37,032 bases of DNA from Candidatus Coproplasma stercoripullorum (GCA_018712405.1 DVHB01000129.1:1-37032), one strand, 5' to 3'; positions 1-7,980 are shown, counted from the stretch's first letter. Made by a program: numbers and translations. The notes: generated by a model not told the origin, from the letters alone.

Positions 1-28
1 GGCGCGCCTTTCGCGCTTTCGCATAAAA

Positions 29-520
29 TCATCTCTTCTTAAATTCCAGCCTCATCTGGTGCCACACCGCCCCGCCGTGAACGGAAGGGCACACGCCCTC
101 GTCAATAAAGCCGAATTTTGTATAAAAGGGCACAAGGCGCGGCTTGCAGGTGAGCACAACGCCAAGGCGGCGCTCCCTTTCTGCAAGCTCGGCAAAACTG
201 TTAATCAGCGCCGCGGCATATCCTCTGCCGCGGAACTTCGGCAGCACGCCCAGCCCGAATATCATCTGCCAGCCGCCGTTTTCGTCGTGCATGGATACAT
301 CTTCGAACATCGCGTCCGAAAGGTCGCGCTCTTTTGTCGCTGCGCCGTCGATGTATGCGGCAAGTTCGCCGCCCTCATGCAACAGCAAAAAGTGGTTCGG
401 ATAGGCGTTCAGCCTTTCGCGTATAGTTTCAGTATCTGCGCGCTCGGCGCGGTTGAAACATTGCGCCTCGGCGGCGGCAAGAATATTCAAATCGTCGGCG
501 CTGCCAAATCTTATCTCCAT
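29..520 (-). CDS. GNAT-family N-acetyltransferase
   Basis: A 163-residue acetyltransferase of the GNAT fold that should transfer an acetyl group from acetyl-CoA to an unidentified amine. The acetyl-CoA pyrophosphate-binding motif is visible as GVLPKFRGRGYAAAL at about residues 95-109, followed by the usual FYTKFGF strand near the C-terminus (about 137-143). The N-terminal half (EIRFGSADDLNILAAAEAQC) resembles the arylalkylamine acetyltransferase branch of the superfamily. I place the start at the ATG at 520, which begins the conserved fold; the frame is open nine codons further upstream, but that extension overlaps the predicted -10 box. There is no Shine-Dalgarno: a -35/-10 pair lies immediately upstream, so the mRNA is probably leaderless. 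The family is sure; the substrate is unknown. Confidence 0.85.
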   Translation of the reverse strand: MEIRFGSADDLNILAAAEAQCFNRAERADTETIRERLNAYPNHFLLLHEGGELAAYIDGAATKERDLSDAMFEDVSMHDENGGWQMIFGLGVLPKFRGRGYAAALINSFAELAERERRLGVVLTCKPRLVPFYTKFGFIDEGVCPSVHGGAVWHQMRLEFKKR

Positions 521-526
521 GGCTGA

Positions 527-555
527 ATAATAGCATAAAGGCCGCAAAAAATCAA
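527..555 (-). promoter_or_regulatory. Promoter of the GNAT gene, predicted leaderless
   Basis: On the minus strand TTGATT (555-550) and TATTAT (532-527) are separated by exactly 17 bp. The ATG begins at 520, 6 nt after the -10 box, which is where transcription would be expected to start. No purine-rich ribosome binding site fits in between. Confidence 0.6.
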
Positions 556-595
556 GCGCGTGTTGCGCCGAAAAATATCCGTCGCTCAGCTTTTG

Positions 596-841
596 CTACC
601 TGTCGTCGGAAAATTTAATCTCCCTTGGCTTTGAATAGGTGGCCTTGCTCCGCGCCTTTTTCTTTTCCACAATATAATATACCGGCTGCGGCTGGTTCTT
701 ATTTCCGGGCTCTGGTTCGGGCGGCGGAGACTCCTTTTCCTGCATGCTCTTAAGACCGAGCATGGCGAGTTTTACCATATTCACAAATACAAAGCAGGCT
801 ATAAACAGCAGAACAAGATACAGCAGTCCTATGGCTTTCAT
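596..841 (-). CDS. Small single-pass membrane protein, function unknown
   Basis: An 81-residue protein that I do not recognise. Residues 4-29 form one strongly hydrophobic segment (IGLLYLVLLFIACFVFV and following), then comes a Pro/Glu-rich stretch (ESPPPEPEPGNKNQPQP) and a basic C-terminal tail (EKKKARSKATYSKPREIKF). It is therefore probably a membrane-anchored protein with a positively charged tail. The gene is divergent from the DeoC-like gene, with 72 bp between start codons. No clear Shine-Dalgarno precedes the ATG; a TAGTAT hexamer at 853-848 could be a -10 box placed for a leaderless start, but no matching -35 is apparent. The reading frame is supported by the coherent TM-linker-basic organisation rather than by homology. 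Confidence 0.6.
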   Translation of the reverse strand: MKAIGLLYLVLLFIACFVFVNMVKLAMLGLKSMQEKESPPPEPEPGNKNQPQPVYYIVEKKKARSKATYSKPREIKFSDDR

Positions 842-913
842 GCCTGTATACTAACTTAAATCTGTCCGTATATTTTGCCTTTTGTTGGGGCATAATGGTG
901 TAAAAGGTAAATT

Positions 914-1738
914 ATGGAAACACAGAATACATTTGATAATAACATGCGGCAGGATGCTGTACCGTCTGAAGCTCAGGATGTACAAAATGTGCAGCCGCCT
1001 CAGCCGCAGTTTGTATCCCAGCAGGAGAGGCATGAGTTCGACGAGTTCAAGCGCCAGAAACGAGTGGCGGAGGCGCGCGCGCTGATCGCAAAGATAGAGC
1101 TTTCGGCAACATCGGTGACTTACGAGCGCTCCGCTCTTCGCCGCGCGTTGAAAGAGTGTGAAAAGCTCGGCATAGGCGGGGTTTGCGTGCTGCCCTATCT
1201 CGTAAAATCTGCGCGCAGCTTTCTGGGCGAAGATTCGCCGGTCATGATCGTGGCGCTTATTTCGCCTTTCGGCGGGACGGATACAACTGATATAAAGCTC
1301 AGGCAGGTAAAGCGCGCCCTGCGCGACGGCGCGGCGGCGGTGGAGGTCACCGTTCCCGTACCGGCGATAAAAGAGGGCAGCTGGGGCTATGTAAAAAAGG
1401 AGCTGAAAAGGCTGAAACGCGCTTCGCGCAAGGCAATTTTAAGGATAAATTTAGAGGCGCCGCTTTTGACCTCTCAGGAGCTGACCCGCCTTCTGTCCAT
1501 CATTTGCGAAGTCGGAATAACCTGCGTGCGCACTGCCGGCGGAGTGTTCGGAAGCGGTGCCGACGAGGAGGACCTGAAGCTCATCAGGGCCGCAGTAAAA
1601 GACAAGGCGATGATAAAAGCGGAGGGAGCTGAAGCTCCGGGACGAATGGCTACGCTTTTAGAGCTCGGCGCACAGATAACTGGGAGCGAGGCGGCTGTAC
1701 CTATGGCGCAGGCCGTGCTTGCCGCCGCCGAAAAGTAG
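914..1738 (+). CDS. DeoC-like aldolase-fold protein, catalytic lysine replaced
   Basis: A 274-residue protein whose residues 57-273 follow the deoxyribose-phosphate aldolase (DeoC) TIM barrel: KECEKLGIGGVCVLPYLV, then LISPFGGT, then GAAAVEVTVPV, then CVRTAGGVFGSGA, then MIKAEGA. In DeoC the lysine of the KTS/KTG strand forms the Schiff base; here that position is Arg206. The second lysine (Lys235) remains, while the aspartates of the IDxT and EVDxV motifs are Glu62 and Glu144. The protein is therefore DeoC-related but probably not a functional DERA, unless the second lysine has taken over. The first 50 residues are a Gln/Pro-rich, low-complexity extension that DeoC does not need. The ATG is preceded by AAAAGG at a good distance. 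A strong terminator follows, so it is transcribed alone. No deo pathway neighbours are present. Confidence 0.75.
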   Translation: METQNTFDNNMRQDAVPSEAQDVQNVQPPQPQFVSQQERHEFDEFKRQKRVAEARALIAKIELSATSVTYERSALRRALKECEKLGIGGVCVLPYLVKSARSFLGEDSPVMIVALISPFGGTDTTDIKLRQVKRALRDGAAAVEVTVPVPAIKEGSWGYVKKELKRLKRASRKAILRINLEAPLLTSQELTRLLSIICEVGITCVRTAGGVFGSGADEEDLKLIRAAVKDKAMIKAEGAEAPGRMATLLELGAQITGSEAAVPMAQAVLAAAEK

Positions 1739-1792
1739 GGGTCCCGCAATTTCAGTTCGGTATCAACTTTATACAGGGTCTGGAAACAATGA

Positions 1793-1836
1793 ACCGCCGC
1801 CGCGCAAAATCTGCGCGGCGGCGGTCCAAGTTTTTT
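1793..1836 (+). terminator. Rho-independent terminator after the DeoC-like gene
   Basis: A perfect 14-bp GC-rich stem (1793-1806 with 1812-1825, 5-nt loop) is followed by CCAAG and a run of six T. It lies 54 nt after the stop codon and separates this gene from the convergent degV. Confidence 0.9.
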
Positions 1837-1921
1837 ATTTAGGAGTTGTGTAAACAAAGTAGTTAAATATTTTATGCCTTTGCCGCGCTTAAACAGCGGC
1901 AAAACTGAAAGCGGGGAGCGT

Positions 1922-2860
1922 TCAGATCTTGCTTTCGGCGTGCGCGGTCTTGCCTTCTGCCTTCTTTTCGGCGGCTTTTTCTCCGCCGCGCCTGTCTTTG
2001 CCCATAAAGAAGAGCGCTATGGTGCCGGGGCCTACGTGCGCCCCGCTCACAATGTCGTAATATTCAACGGTGACGTCGCGCGCACCCAGTTCTCTTATTA
2101 GTTCGGCAAGATTGTTTGCCTCATCCTCGCAGTCGCAGTGGCAGATTGCCGCCGTCGCGCCTTCCGGGAATACCGCATAATTCTTATAGTATTCGGCGAG
2201 CTCGGCAACAGATTTTCTCCTGCCTTTTACCCTGCCGCACATAACTATCCTGCCGTTCCCGTCAGCCTTCAATATGGGCTTTATGTTCAGAAGCGTTCCT
2301 GCAAGCGCCGTCACTCCCGAAATTCTTCCGCCCTTCCTCAGATATTTCAGGTCCGATACGGTGAAGTAAGAGTTCATCTTCCACTTGTTGCTTTCGATCC
2401 ATTTTACGCACGTGTCGAGCGTTTCGCCCATGTCGCGCAGGTTTGCCGCCTTTACTGCCAGAAGCCCTTCGCCGAGCGAGGAATTAACGGAGTCCGCCAC
2501 ATATATACTGCGGCCCGGATACCTCTTCATCATGGCCTCCGCGGCAAGGTTTGCCTGGTGGTTGGTGCCGCTCACCTGCGAAGATATCGTAAACATCAGT
2601 ACGTCTCTGCCAGCTTTAAGCGAGCTTTCCCACTCGGCCTCAAATCTCTCCTGCGAAATGAGCGAAGTGGATACGTCCGCCCCGCGGCTCATCTCAGAAT
2701 AAAATTGCTTTGCCGACTGCGCAAAGGTAGCGCCGTCTTTGTAGCAGATAACTTCCTTTCCGTTGCAGGTGCATACATAGGAAATCACCTTAATGCCGCA
2801 TTCTTCTATCATCTTTTCCGTAAGGTTTGCCGAAGAATCGACGAATATGTCAAAGTTCAT
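1922..2860 (-). CDS. DegV family fatty-acid-binding protein
   Basis: A 312-residue DegV-type protein. Members of this family bind a fatty acid between two domains and act with fatty acid kinase (FakA/FakB), or are simply lipid-binding proteins. Visible family features are the N-terminal FVDSSANLTEKM (residues 6-17), the STSLISQERF block, FTISSQVSGTNHQANLA, VADSVNSSLGEGLL and DLKYLRKGGRISGVTALAGTLLNIKP. The last 25 residues are Lys/Glu/Ala-rich and look like a disordered tail. AAAGGAGG lies 9 nt before the ATG. No FakA partner is in the window, so the pathway is inferred from the family only. The gene is divergent from the XRE regulator, sharing a 302-bp intergenic region. Confidence 0.9.
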   Translation of the reverse strand: MNFDIFVDSSANLTEKMIEECGIKVISYVCTCNGKEVICYKDGATFAQSAKQFYSEMSRGADVSTSLISQERFEAEWESSLKAGRDVLMFTISSQVSGTNHQANLAAEAMMKRYPGRSIYVADSVNSSLGEGLLAVKAANLRDMGETLDTCVKWIESNKWKMNSYFTVSDLKYLRKGGRISGVTALAGTLLNIKPILKADGNGRIVMCGRVKGRRKSVAELAEYYKNYAVFPEGATAAICHCDCEDEANNLAELIRELGARDVTVEYYDIVSGAHVGPGTIALFFMGKDRRGGEKAAEKKAEGKTAHAESKI

Positions 2861-3127
2861 CAGACTTGGATCCTCCTTTTTAATAAGCTTTAAAATATGT
2901 GAGTAATTTTAATAATATTATGTCTGCTCTATGTTCCGTTAAAATTCAAATTTCTGTCGGCGTGTTTTTTTGCTTCACACAATTAATTATATACTTTTTT
3001 CCGTCGGAAAACACCCTATTGTTTTTTAAATTGCTCTACAGATAAAAAATCGTGCTATACCGCATAAAATGTGCACTCTACCGCAAAAATTTCACACTCT
3101 ACTCACAGTAGAGTCGGTCAATTTGCC
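2861..3127. promoter_or_regulatory. AT-rich divergent intergenic region with repeated CTCTAC boxes
   Basis: This non-coding stretch between degV and the XRE gene is much more AT-rich than its surroundings. It holds CTCTAC hexamers at 3034-3039, 3076-3081 and 3097-3102 and the inverse GTAGAG at 3108-3113. The octamer CACTCTAC occurs at 3074 and again exactly 21 bp later at 3095. The second copy forms a perfect inverted repeat, ACTCTAC-5-GTAGAGT (3096-3114), 13 bp before the -35 box of the XRE promoter. This arrangement suggests an operator array for a DNA-binding protein, most simply the XRE regulator itself. That assignment is inference. Confidence 0.5.
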
Positions 3128-3156
3128 TTGATTTTGTGACTGTTATATGTTAAAAT
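3128..3156 (+). promoter_or_regulatory. Promoter of the XRE regulator gene, predicted leaderless
   Basis: TTGATT (3128-3133) and TAAAAT (3151-3156) with a 17-bp spacer. The ATG is at 3163, 6 nt after the -10 box, so transcription should start at or next to the A of the ATG. No Shine-Dalgarno is present. The -35 hexamer is identical to that of the GNAT gene. Confidence 0.65.
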
Positions 3157-3162
3157 GATGCT

Positions 3163-3762
3163 ATGTACGAAATTGATGACATAAAAGATATCATTGCGGA
3201 AAATCTTGTGCGCTTCCGTACCAAGGCCAATCTTACGCAGGTTCAGCTGGCAGAACTGTTGAATTATTCCGATAAAGCCGTGTCAAAATGGGAGAGGGGA
3301 GAGTCGGTTCCGGATATACGCGTGCTCATGCAGATAGCCGGGATATATAACATCACCCTTGACGATCTTGTCAGCCGTCCTAAGGAGAAAGAAGTGAGGC
3401 CCGTTTTGCATAAACGCAAAAAGCAGGTGCTTATCACCCTTCTTGCCTTTGCCCTGGTGTGGTTCATAGCCACGGGACTGTTCGTCATTTTATGCTATGT
3501 TCCCGATCTTGAGTATGAATGGCTTTGTTTTGTTGCGGCCGCGCTTGCGTCGTCGATAGTTCTTACGGTATTTTCAGCACTTTGGGGGAATAAGATAACA
3601 AATGCGGTTACATGTTCGCTGATTTTGTGGTCGCTTGCTGCGCTGATATATACGGCAATGTATCTGTTCACGGCCGTGCCTTCGCTCTGGCTGCTGTTTG
3701 TCGCTGCATGTCCGTTCGAGGTGCTCATAATTCTGTGGTTCGTATTCCGGAAAGTCAAATAA
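3163..3762 (+). CDS. XRE-family transcriptional regulator with C-terminal membrane domain
   Basis: A 199-residue protein. Residues 9-70 are a Cro/CI-type helix-turn-helix: LTQVQLAELLNYSDKAVSKW followed by ERGESVPDIRVLMQIAGIYNITLDDL. From residue about 88 onward there are four to five hydrophobic helices with short loops (TLLAFALVWFIATGLFVILC, then WLCFVAAALASSIVLTVFSA, then three more), so the DNA-binding domain is tethered to the membrane. Membrane-bound XRE regulators of this shape are common in Clostridia, but their signals are mostly unknown. Upstream are CTCTAC repeats that may be its operator. A perfect terminator follows. The start is supported by the promoter position and by the HTH beginning immediately after it. 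Confidence 0.88.
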   Translation: MYEIDDIKDIIAENLVRFRTKANLTQVQLAELLNYSDKAVSKWERGESVPDIRVLMQIAGIYNITLDDLVSRPKEKEVRPVLHKRKKQVLITLLAFALVWFIATGLFVILCYVPDLEYEWLCFVAAALASSIVLTVFSALWGNKITNAVTCSLILWSLAALIYTAMYLFTAVPSLWLLFVAACPFEVLIILWFVFRKVK

Positions 3763-3779
3763 AAATGCAAATATTTTTG

Positions 3780-3806
3780 TCGGCCGCTAAGCGGCCGATT
3801 TTTTTT
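3780..3806 (+). terminator. Rho-independent terminator after the XRE gene
   Basis: 8-bp stem TCGGCCGC/GCGGCCGA with loop TAA (3780-3798), then eight T. It lies 17 nt after the stop codon. Confidence 0.9.
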
Positions 3807-3888
3807 ATATTCAAATCAAATTATTTTGTTCCGACGGTCAATTTCAAAATTGTTACTAATTCGGCTGATTACATTTTAAATTTGCGCG

Positions 3889-3894
3889 TATAGT
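3889..3894 (+). promoter_or_regulatory. -10 box of the ThrE-type gene, predicted leaderless
   Basis: TATAGT at 3889-3894 ends 7 nt before the ATG at 3902. No Shine-Dalgarno lies between them. The -35 is not clear; CTGATT at 3865-3870 (18-bp spacer) is the best candidate. Confidence 0.45.
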
Positions 3895-3901
3895 ATACCG
3901 T

Positions 3902-5266
3902 ATGGGTAATAAAAACCGTTGCGGCAGGGCAGGAGGCCTGTTTTGCCGGAGTGCCGCTTGTTTTGCAGCAGAGCTGTGCGCCTGCATGATTTCGTGCGGG
4001 GCCTCTGCATGCTATGCAAAAACGTGCGCGTTGCGCGCTTTAAATGCATACGGCATAAAATACGCCGAAGTTTACGCATCTTTGTCACGCATAGTACTTT
4101 GCATTGATCGCTCTGAAGCGGTATGCAGGCGGGTAAGCGCCGTCGTTTATGACTATGCTCTTCTGGAAAAATGCTTAGGGATCCTCTGCCTGTGCGAAGG
4201 CGGCGCGTCTGTTTCTCATGCCGAAAAAATGCTTTCCGCCGCAGTCAGGCATAAGCGCAGCGTATGCTCACAAATATCGGGCGGCGGGCTGGCATGCGCT
4301 TCATTTTGTGCCTTCTTCAAAGGAGGACCGGCGGAAACGCTCGTCTGTCTTGTCGTTAACCTCTTGATTTCCGCAATGTCTGCTTTGCTCCCGCGCAACG
4401 GAGCGGGCGCGGCGCGCCTGTTTTTTCTGTCTCTTTTCGGCGGCGCGATATCGCTCTTATTGTGTTCGTCGGCTTTTATGCTCGGGGTTGACTGTTGCGC
4501 CGAATATGTAATAGCGGGCGGCATAATGACGTCGGTACCGGGATTGAAGTTGTGCGCCGCCCTGCGCGACGGCTTTTCCGGCGAATTTACATGCTGCGCA
4601 CAACGCCTGTTTGCCTGCTTTGCCGAGCTTGCCGCTCTGTCTCTCGGCTATGTTCTGGCGGGAGCGCTGTTTTCCTTCTTGCCGCTTCCGCACTTTTGGG
4701 CGCGACGGTCGGAATTTACCGCTCGGCTTCTCTTCTGCGGCATGGGCGTGACAGGGTTCTGCCTGTTCATGAACGTTCGCCCGGAACGCATTTTTCAATG
4801 TCTGCCGTCTGCGCTGACGGCTTATTCGATCTATTCTCTCGCCCAGCCGCTCGGAATGCACGCGTCGGGTTTTCTCGCCGCGGCCGCAGCTCACGTCTCG
4901 GCACGTGTGCTCTCCCGTGTTTTCGGCGCTCCGCAGGATGTGTTCTTAACGCCCGCTCTCGTGCCCATAGTACCTGGAGCGCAGATGTTTTATGCGGCGG
5001 AGGGACTTTTGAACGCAAATTTTACCCGCGTTCTTTTAAACGGGGCGGATGCGATCGTCTTTTTTGCGGCCATAGCCGCCGGCCTTGCCGCCGCCGCGTC
5101 GGCAGAAAAGGCGGTGCGGGCGCTCTTGTTTATGTGCCGCCGTTCGTTTCCGCGCCTGCGCGCCCGTAGAAGCACTCTCACGGTAAAACCCAAAAAATCT
5201 GTCGGCAGCGGCGCGTGTCCGGTCGTTCGCGGCGGCAAATTTGAGGGGCGACAGCCAAAAATGTGA
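3902..5266 (+). CDS. Threonine/serine exporter (ThrE) family protein, cysteine-rich
   Basis: A 454-residue multi-pass membrane protein with the two halves of the ThrE family joined in one chain. The N-terminal half begins with the typical soluble helical segment (AAELCACMISCGASACYAK, equivalent to the GAExxRVE region) and contains the signature AGGIMTSVPGLKLCAALRDGFSG at about residues 206-228. The C-terminal half contains PALVPIVPGAQMFYAAEGLL, matching the second ThrE domain. Such proteins export threonine and serine or related compounds by secondary transport. Unusually it contains 29 cysteines in 454 residues, 13 of them in the first 100, many where the family has Ala, Ser or Gly. The last 40 residues are basic and cytoplasmic. 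No ribosome binding site is visible. Substrate is inferred from family only. Confidence 0.8.
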   Translation: MGNKNRCGRAGGLFCRSAACFAAELCACMISCGASACYAKTCALRALNAYGIKYAEVYASLSRIVLCIDRSEAVCRRVSAVVYDYALLEKCLGILCLCEGGASVSHAEKMLSAAVRHKRSVCSQISGGGLACASFCAFFKGGPAETLVCLVVNLLISAMSALLPRNGAGAARLFFLSLFGGAISLLLCSSAFMLGVDCCAEYVIAGGIMTSVPGLKLCAALRDGFSGEFTCCAQRLFACFAELAALSLGYVLAGALFSFLPLPHFWARRSEFTARLLFCGMGVTGFCLFMNVRPERIFQCLPSALTAYSIYSLAQPLGMHASGFLAAAAAHVSARVLSRVFGAPQDVFLTPALVPIVPGAQMFYAAEGLLNANFTRVLLNGADAIVFFAAIAAGLAAAASAEKAVRALLFMCRRSFPRLRARRSTLTVKPKKSVGSGACPVVRGGKFEGRQPKM

Positions 5267-5277
5267 GGCAAAAAAAT

Positions 5278-5306
5278 TTACTTATCTGCCGTGTGCGTGG
5301 TATAAT
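5278..5306 (+). promoter_or_regulatory. Probable promoter of gltX
   Basis: TATAAT at 5301-5306 with the weak -35 TTACTT at 5278-5283 (17-bp spacer). It starts 12 bp after the ThrE stop codon and would give a leader of about 30 nt containing AAGGTG. Confidence 0.5.
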
Positions 5307-5340
5307 GTATTTGTTATCAAATTTAAATCAAGGTGTTACC

Positions 5341-6981
5341 ATGGATCTTAAAAAACTTGCCGCAAGGCTCATTCCCGATGAAAACTTACCTGCACTCGAA
5401 GAGTGCGAGCGTCAATATCCCCCCCGTGTTTTAAAGGAGAGGGCGGAGGTCACGCGCCTGGCACCCTCGCCCACGGGCTTTATACATCTCGGCAACTTAT
5501 ACAGCGCGCTTGCCGACGAGCGCGCCGCCCATACCACGGACGGCATATTCTACCTGCGCATTGAGGATACCGACGAAAAGCGCAAGGTCGAAGGCGCGGT
5601 GGAGTCGGTCATCCGCTCTTTGAAGTATTTCGGCATTAATTTCGACGAAGGGGCAGAGATAGAGGGGGAAAATGCCTACGGCCCATATTACCAGCGCCGC
5701 CGCGCGCCGCTCTACCGCGCCTTTGCAAAGGATCTTATAGAGCGCGGTCTCGCCTATCCCTGCTTCTGTACGGAGGAGGAGCTCGACGAGATAAGGCGCG
5801 TGCAGACCGAAAAGAAGGAGATAACGGGCTATTACGGCGAGTACGCCGTATGGCGCGATAAGGGCGAGGAGGAGATATACGCCGCGCTCGATAAGGGCCT
5901 CCCCTACGTGATAAGGCTGAAGTCGCAGGGCGACGTAAACATAAAGCACACCTTCCGCGACGCAATTAAGGGCAGCATCACCGTAACTGAAAATAATCAG
6001 GACGTCGTGATTTTAAAGTCCGACGGCATCCCCACCTATCACTTCGCGCATGCGATTGACGATCATTTCATGCGCACGACTCTCGTCATAAGGGGCGAAG
6101 AGTGGCTCTCCAGCCTGCCCATTCACATAGAGCTTTTCAAAGTGCTCGGCTTCCCCCTGCCGCGTTACGGTCACACCTGTTCGCTCATGAAGGTAGACGG
6201 CGGCACAAAGCGCAAGCTCTCAAAGCGCAAGGACCCCGAGCTTTCGCTCGATTTCTATCGCGCCGCAGGCTACTACCCTCAGGCGGTCATAAAGTATCTG
6301 ATGACCATACTTAACTCCAACTTCGAGGAGTGGGCGGCAAAGAATCCCGAAAAGGATTTTACGCAGTTCCCCTTCTCCGTTTCCAAAATGGGCAAGAGCG
6401 GCGCGCTCTTCGATCTGGATAAGCTCAACGACGTCTCGCGCGACGAGCTTTCCAAACTCTCTCCCGAGGACATGTATGAGTTTTTGAACGGCTGGGTGCA
6501 GGAATTCGGCACCGATGCCGACAGGGCCCACTTCAAAGAGAGGGAGTATATAATAAGCATCCTCGCGCTCATAATGGGTGCGGGGCAGAAGAAGCGCCGC
6601 AAGGATATCGAGCGCGCCGAGCAGGGCGTGCGCCTTATGGACTACTTCTTCGACGACACCTTCACCCCCGCGTATTCCTTCCGCTTCGATAACGATACGG
6701 TAAACGCCATGCTCTCTGCCTTTGCGGCAACTTACAGCGAGGACGACGACAATTCGGCCTGGTTTGCCAAGGTAAAAGCGGCCGCGGCGGCCGCAGGCTT
6801 TGCCTCTGAAAATGCCGAATACAAGGCCAACCCCGCGGCATACAAGGGCAACGTCTCCGACGCCGCCGAGATAGTGCGCATAGCCATAACGGGCAGCCCC
6901 AACTCGCCCGATCTGTGCACGGTCATGGGGATTCTGGGAAGGGAGCGCTCGCTTGCGCGGATAGCCGCCGCGAAGAGATGA
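5341..6981 (+). CDS. gltX: Glutamyl-tRNA synthetase (GluRS)
   Basis: A 546-residue class I aminoacyl-tRNA synthetase that charges tRNA with glutamate. The nucleotide-binding HIGH signature is HLGN at residues 49-52 within APSPTGFIHLGNLYSAL, and the KMSKS signature is KLSKR at 292-296. FYLRIEDTDEKR and YPCFCTEEEL are typical GluRS segments. About 40 residues precede the Rossmann fold, as in the second type of clostridial GltX. The C-terminal portion (about 330-546) is the helical anticodon-binding region. I start at the ATG at 5341, preceded by AAGGTG; the frame is open to 5263 but that part overlaps the TATAAT promoter. Whether it also misacylates tRNA-Gln for the GatCAB route cannot be judged here. 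Confidence 0.92.
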   Translation: MDLKKLAARLIPDENLPALEECERQYPPRVLKERAEVTRLAPSPTGFIHLGNLYSALADERAAHTTDGIFYLRIEDTDEKRKVEGAVESVIRSLKYFGINFDEGAEIEGENAYGPYYQRRRAPLYRAFAKDLIERGLAYPCFCTEEELDEIRRVQTEKKEITGYYGEYAVWRDKGEEEIYAALDKGLPYVIRLKSQGDVNIKHTFRDAIKGSITVTENNQDVVILKSDGIPTYHFAHAIDDHFMRTTLVIRGEEWLSSLPIHIELFKVLGFPLPRYGHTCSLMKVDGGTKRKLSKRKDPELSLDFYRAAGYYPQAVIKYLMTILNSNFEEWAAKNPEKDFTQFPFSVSKMGKSGALFDLDKLNDVSRDELSKLSPEDMYEFLNGWVQEFGTDADRAHFKEREYIISILALIMGAGQKKRRKDIERAEQGVRLMDYFFDDTFTPAYSFRFDNDTVNAMLSAFAATYSEDDDNSAWFAKVKAAAAAAGFASENAEYKANPAAYKGNVSDAAEIVRIAITGSPNSPDLCTVMGILGRERSLARIAAAKR

Positions 6982-7018
6982 CGCCGGGGAACCGCCCGGT
7001 GCAAAGGAAAAATGAAGT

Positions 7019-7873
7019 ATGGTAGGGCAGATCTTACTCGAACTTTGCTTTCTGTTTTTTGTGGGCAGTTGCCTCGGCTGGTGCGCCGAGGTACTGTTCC
7101 GCAGGTTTTTCAGCGCAAAAAAGTGGATAAACCCGGGTTTTTTAACGGGGCCGTACCTTCCGCTGTACGGCTTCGGACTCACCTTTATGTACGCCGTCAG
7201 CTTTATTCCCGTGGATACGGGCAGCGTTTGGGCGGATAAGCTTATACTCATAATAATTGCAGGGGTGCTCCTGACCCTTCTCGAATATATTGCGGGGCTG
7301 ATATTTATAAAGGGAATGAAGATTAAGTTGTGGGACTACTCCAAACAGCCCGGCAACATTCAGGGTATAATCTGCCCGCTGTTTTCGCTAATCTGGACGG
7401 CTGCGGCGGCGATATATATTTTATTCATTCACGGTTACATAATAAGTTGGGTGGCGTGGTTCGTAAACCACCTTGGTTTCGCCTTTTTTGTAGGTCTGTT
7501 TTTCGGCGTGTTTATAGTCGACCTTGCCCACTCTCTCAATTTGTCGGTCAAGATACGCAAATTTGCCAAGGAAAATCACATAATAGTATCGTTTGAAAAA
7601 CTCAAGGAGAGCGTGAAAGACAGCATAGAGCGCGGCAAAGAGCGCGCCGCCGAAAATCTGCAGAAGGGGCGCAAAATGCTTGATGAGCGCAGAGAGCGTT
7701 CCGGGCGCCGCCACGCAAGTTTTCTGTTCGCCTTCAAGGGTAAGAGCGTGCAGGATATGCTCGCCGACTATCTCGAAAGATTTAAAAAATCTAAAGGACG
7801 CGGTGAAAGCGGCGCAGGGGATAAGGATACGGAGCAGTTCGGCGACTTGCGCGGAGACGACAAAGATGAATGA
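7019..7873 (+). CDS. CmpB-family putative ABC-type permease membrane protein
   Basis: A 284-residue membrane protein of the family annotated as putative ABC transporter permease (ABC_trans_CmpB). The N-terminal block LGWCAEVLFRRFFSAKKWIN followed by PGFLTGPYLPLYGFG (residues 20-54) is diagnostic, and WDYSKQPGNIQGIICPLFSLIW (about 104-125) is the second conserved block. There are five to six hydrophobic helices up to residue about 180, followed by about 100 residues of highly charged helix (KLKESVKDSIERGKERAAEN and onward) that is probably cytoplasmic. The biochemical role of the family is unknown and no ATPase partner is adjacent. AAAGGA at 7004-7008 favours the ATG at 7019. It follows gltX by 37 nt and may be co-transcribed. 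Confidence 0.8.
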   Translation: MVGQILLELCFLFFVGSCLGWCAEVLFRRFFSAKKWINPGFLTGPYLPLYGFGLTFMYAVSFIPVDTGSVWADKLILIIIAGVLLTLLEYIAGLIFIKGMKIKLWDYSKQPGNIQGIICPLFSLIWTAAAAIYILFIHGYIISWVAWFVNHLGFAFFVGLFFGVFIVDLAHSLNLSVKIRKFAKENHIIVSFEKLKESVKDSIERGKERAAENLQKGRKMLDERRERSGRRHASFLFAFKGKSVQDMLADYLERFKKSKGRGESGAGDKDTEQFGDLRGDDKDE

Positions 7874-7980
7874 CGTCTGCCAAAATTAACGCAAATTTTC
7901 ACAATTATTTTATAATAAATTTATATCTGTAAACTATAATTTTTTCTGTAACGGGCAAAAACCGCGTGATCTGCGGTCTG

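Noticed and set aside
2861-3162. Riboswitch or small RNA in the degV-XRE intergenic region
   Set aside because: The only structured element is the CTCTAC palindrome upstream of the promoter; the XRE transcript is predicted to have no leader.
6220-7251. Long minus-strand open frame (343 codons) opposite the end of gltX and the start of the next gene
   Set aside because: It is antisense to two well-supported genes, has no homology I recognise, no ribosome binding site and a composition expected for the shadow of GC-rich codons.
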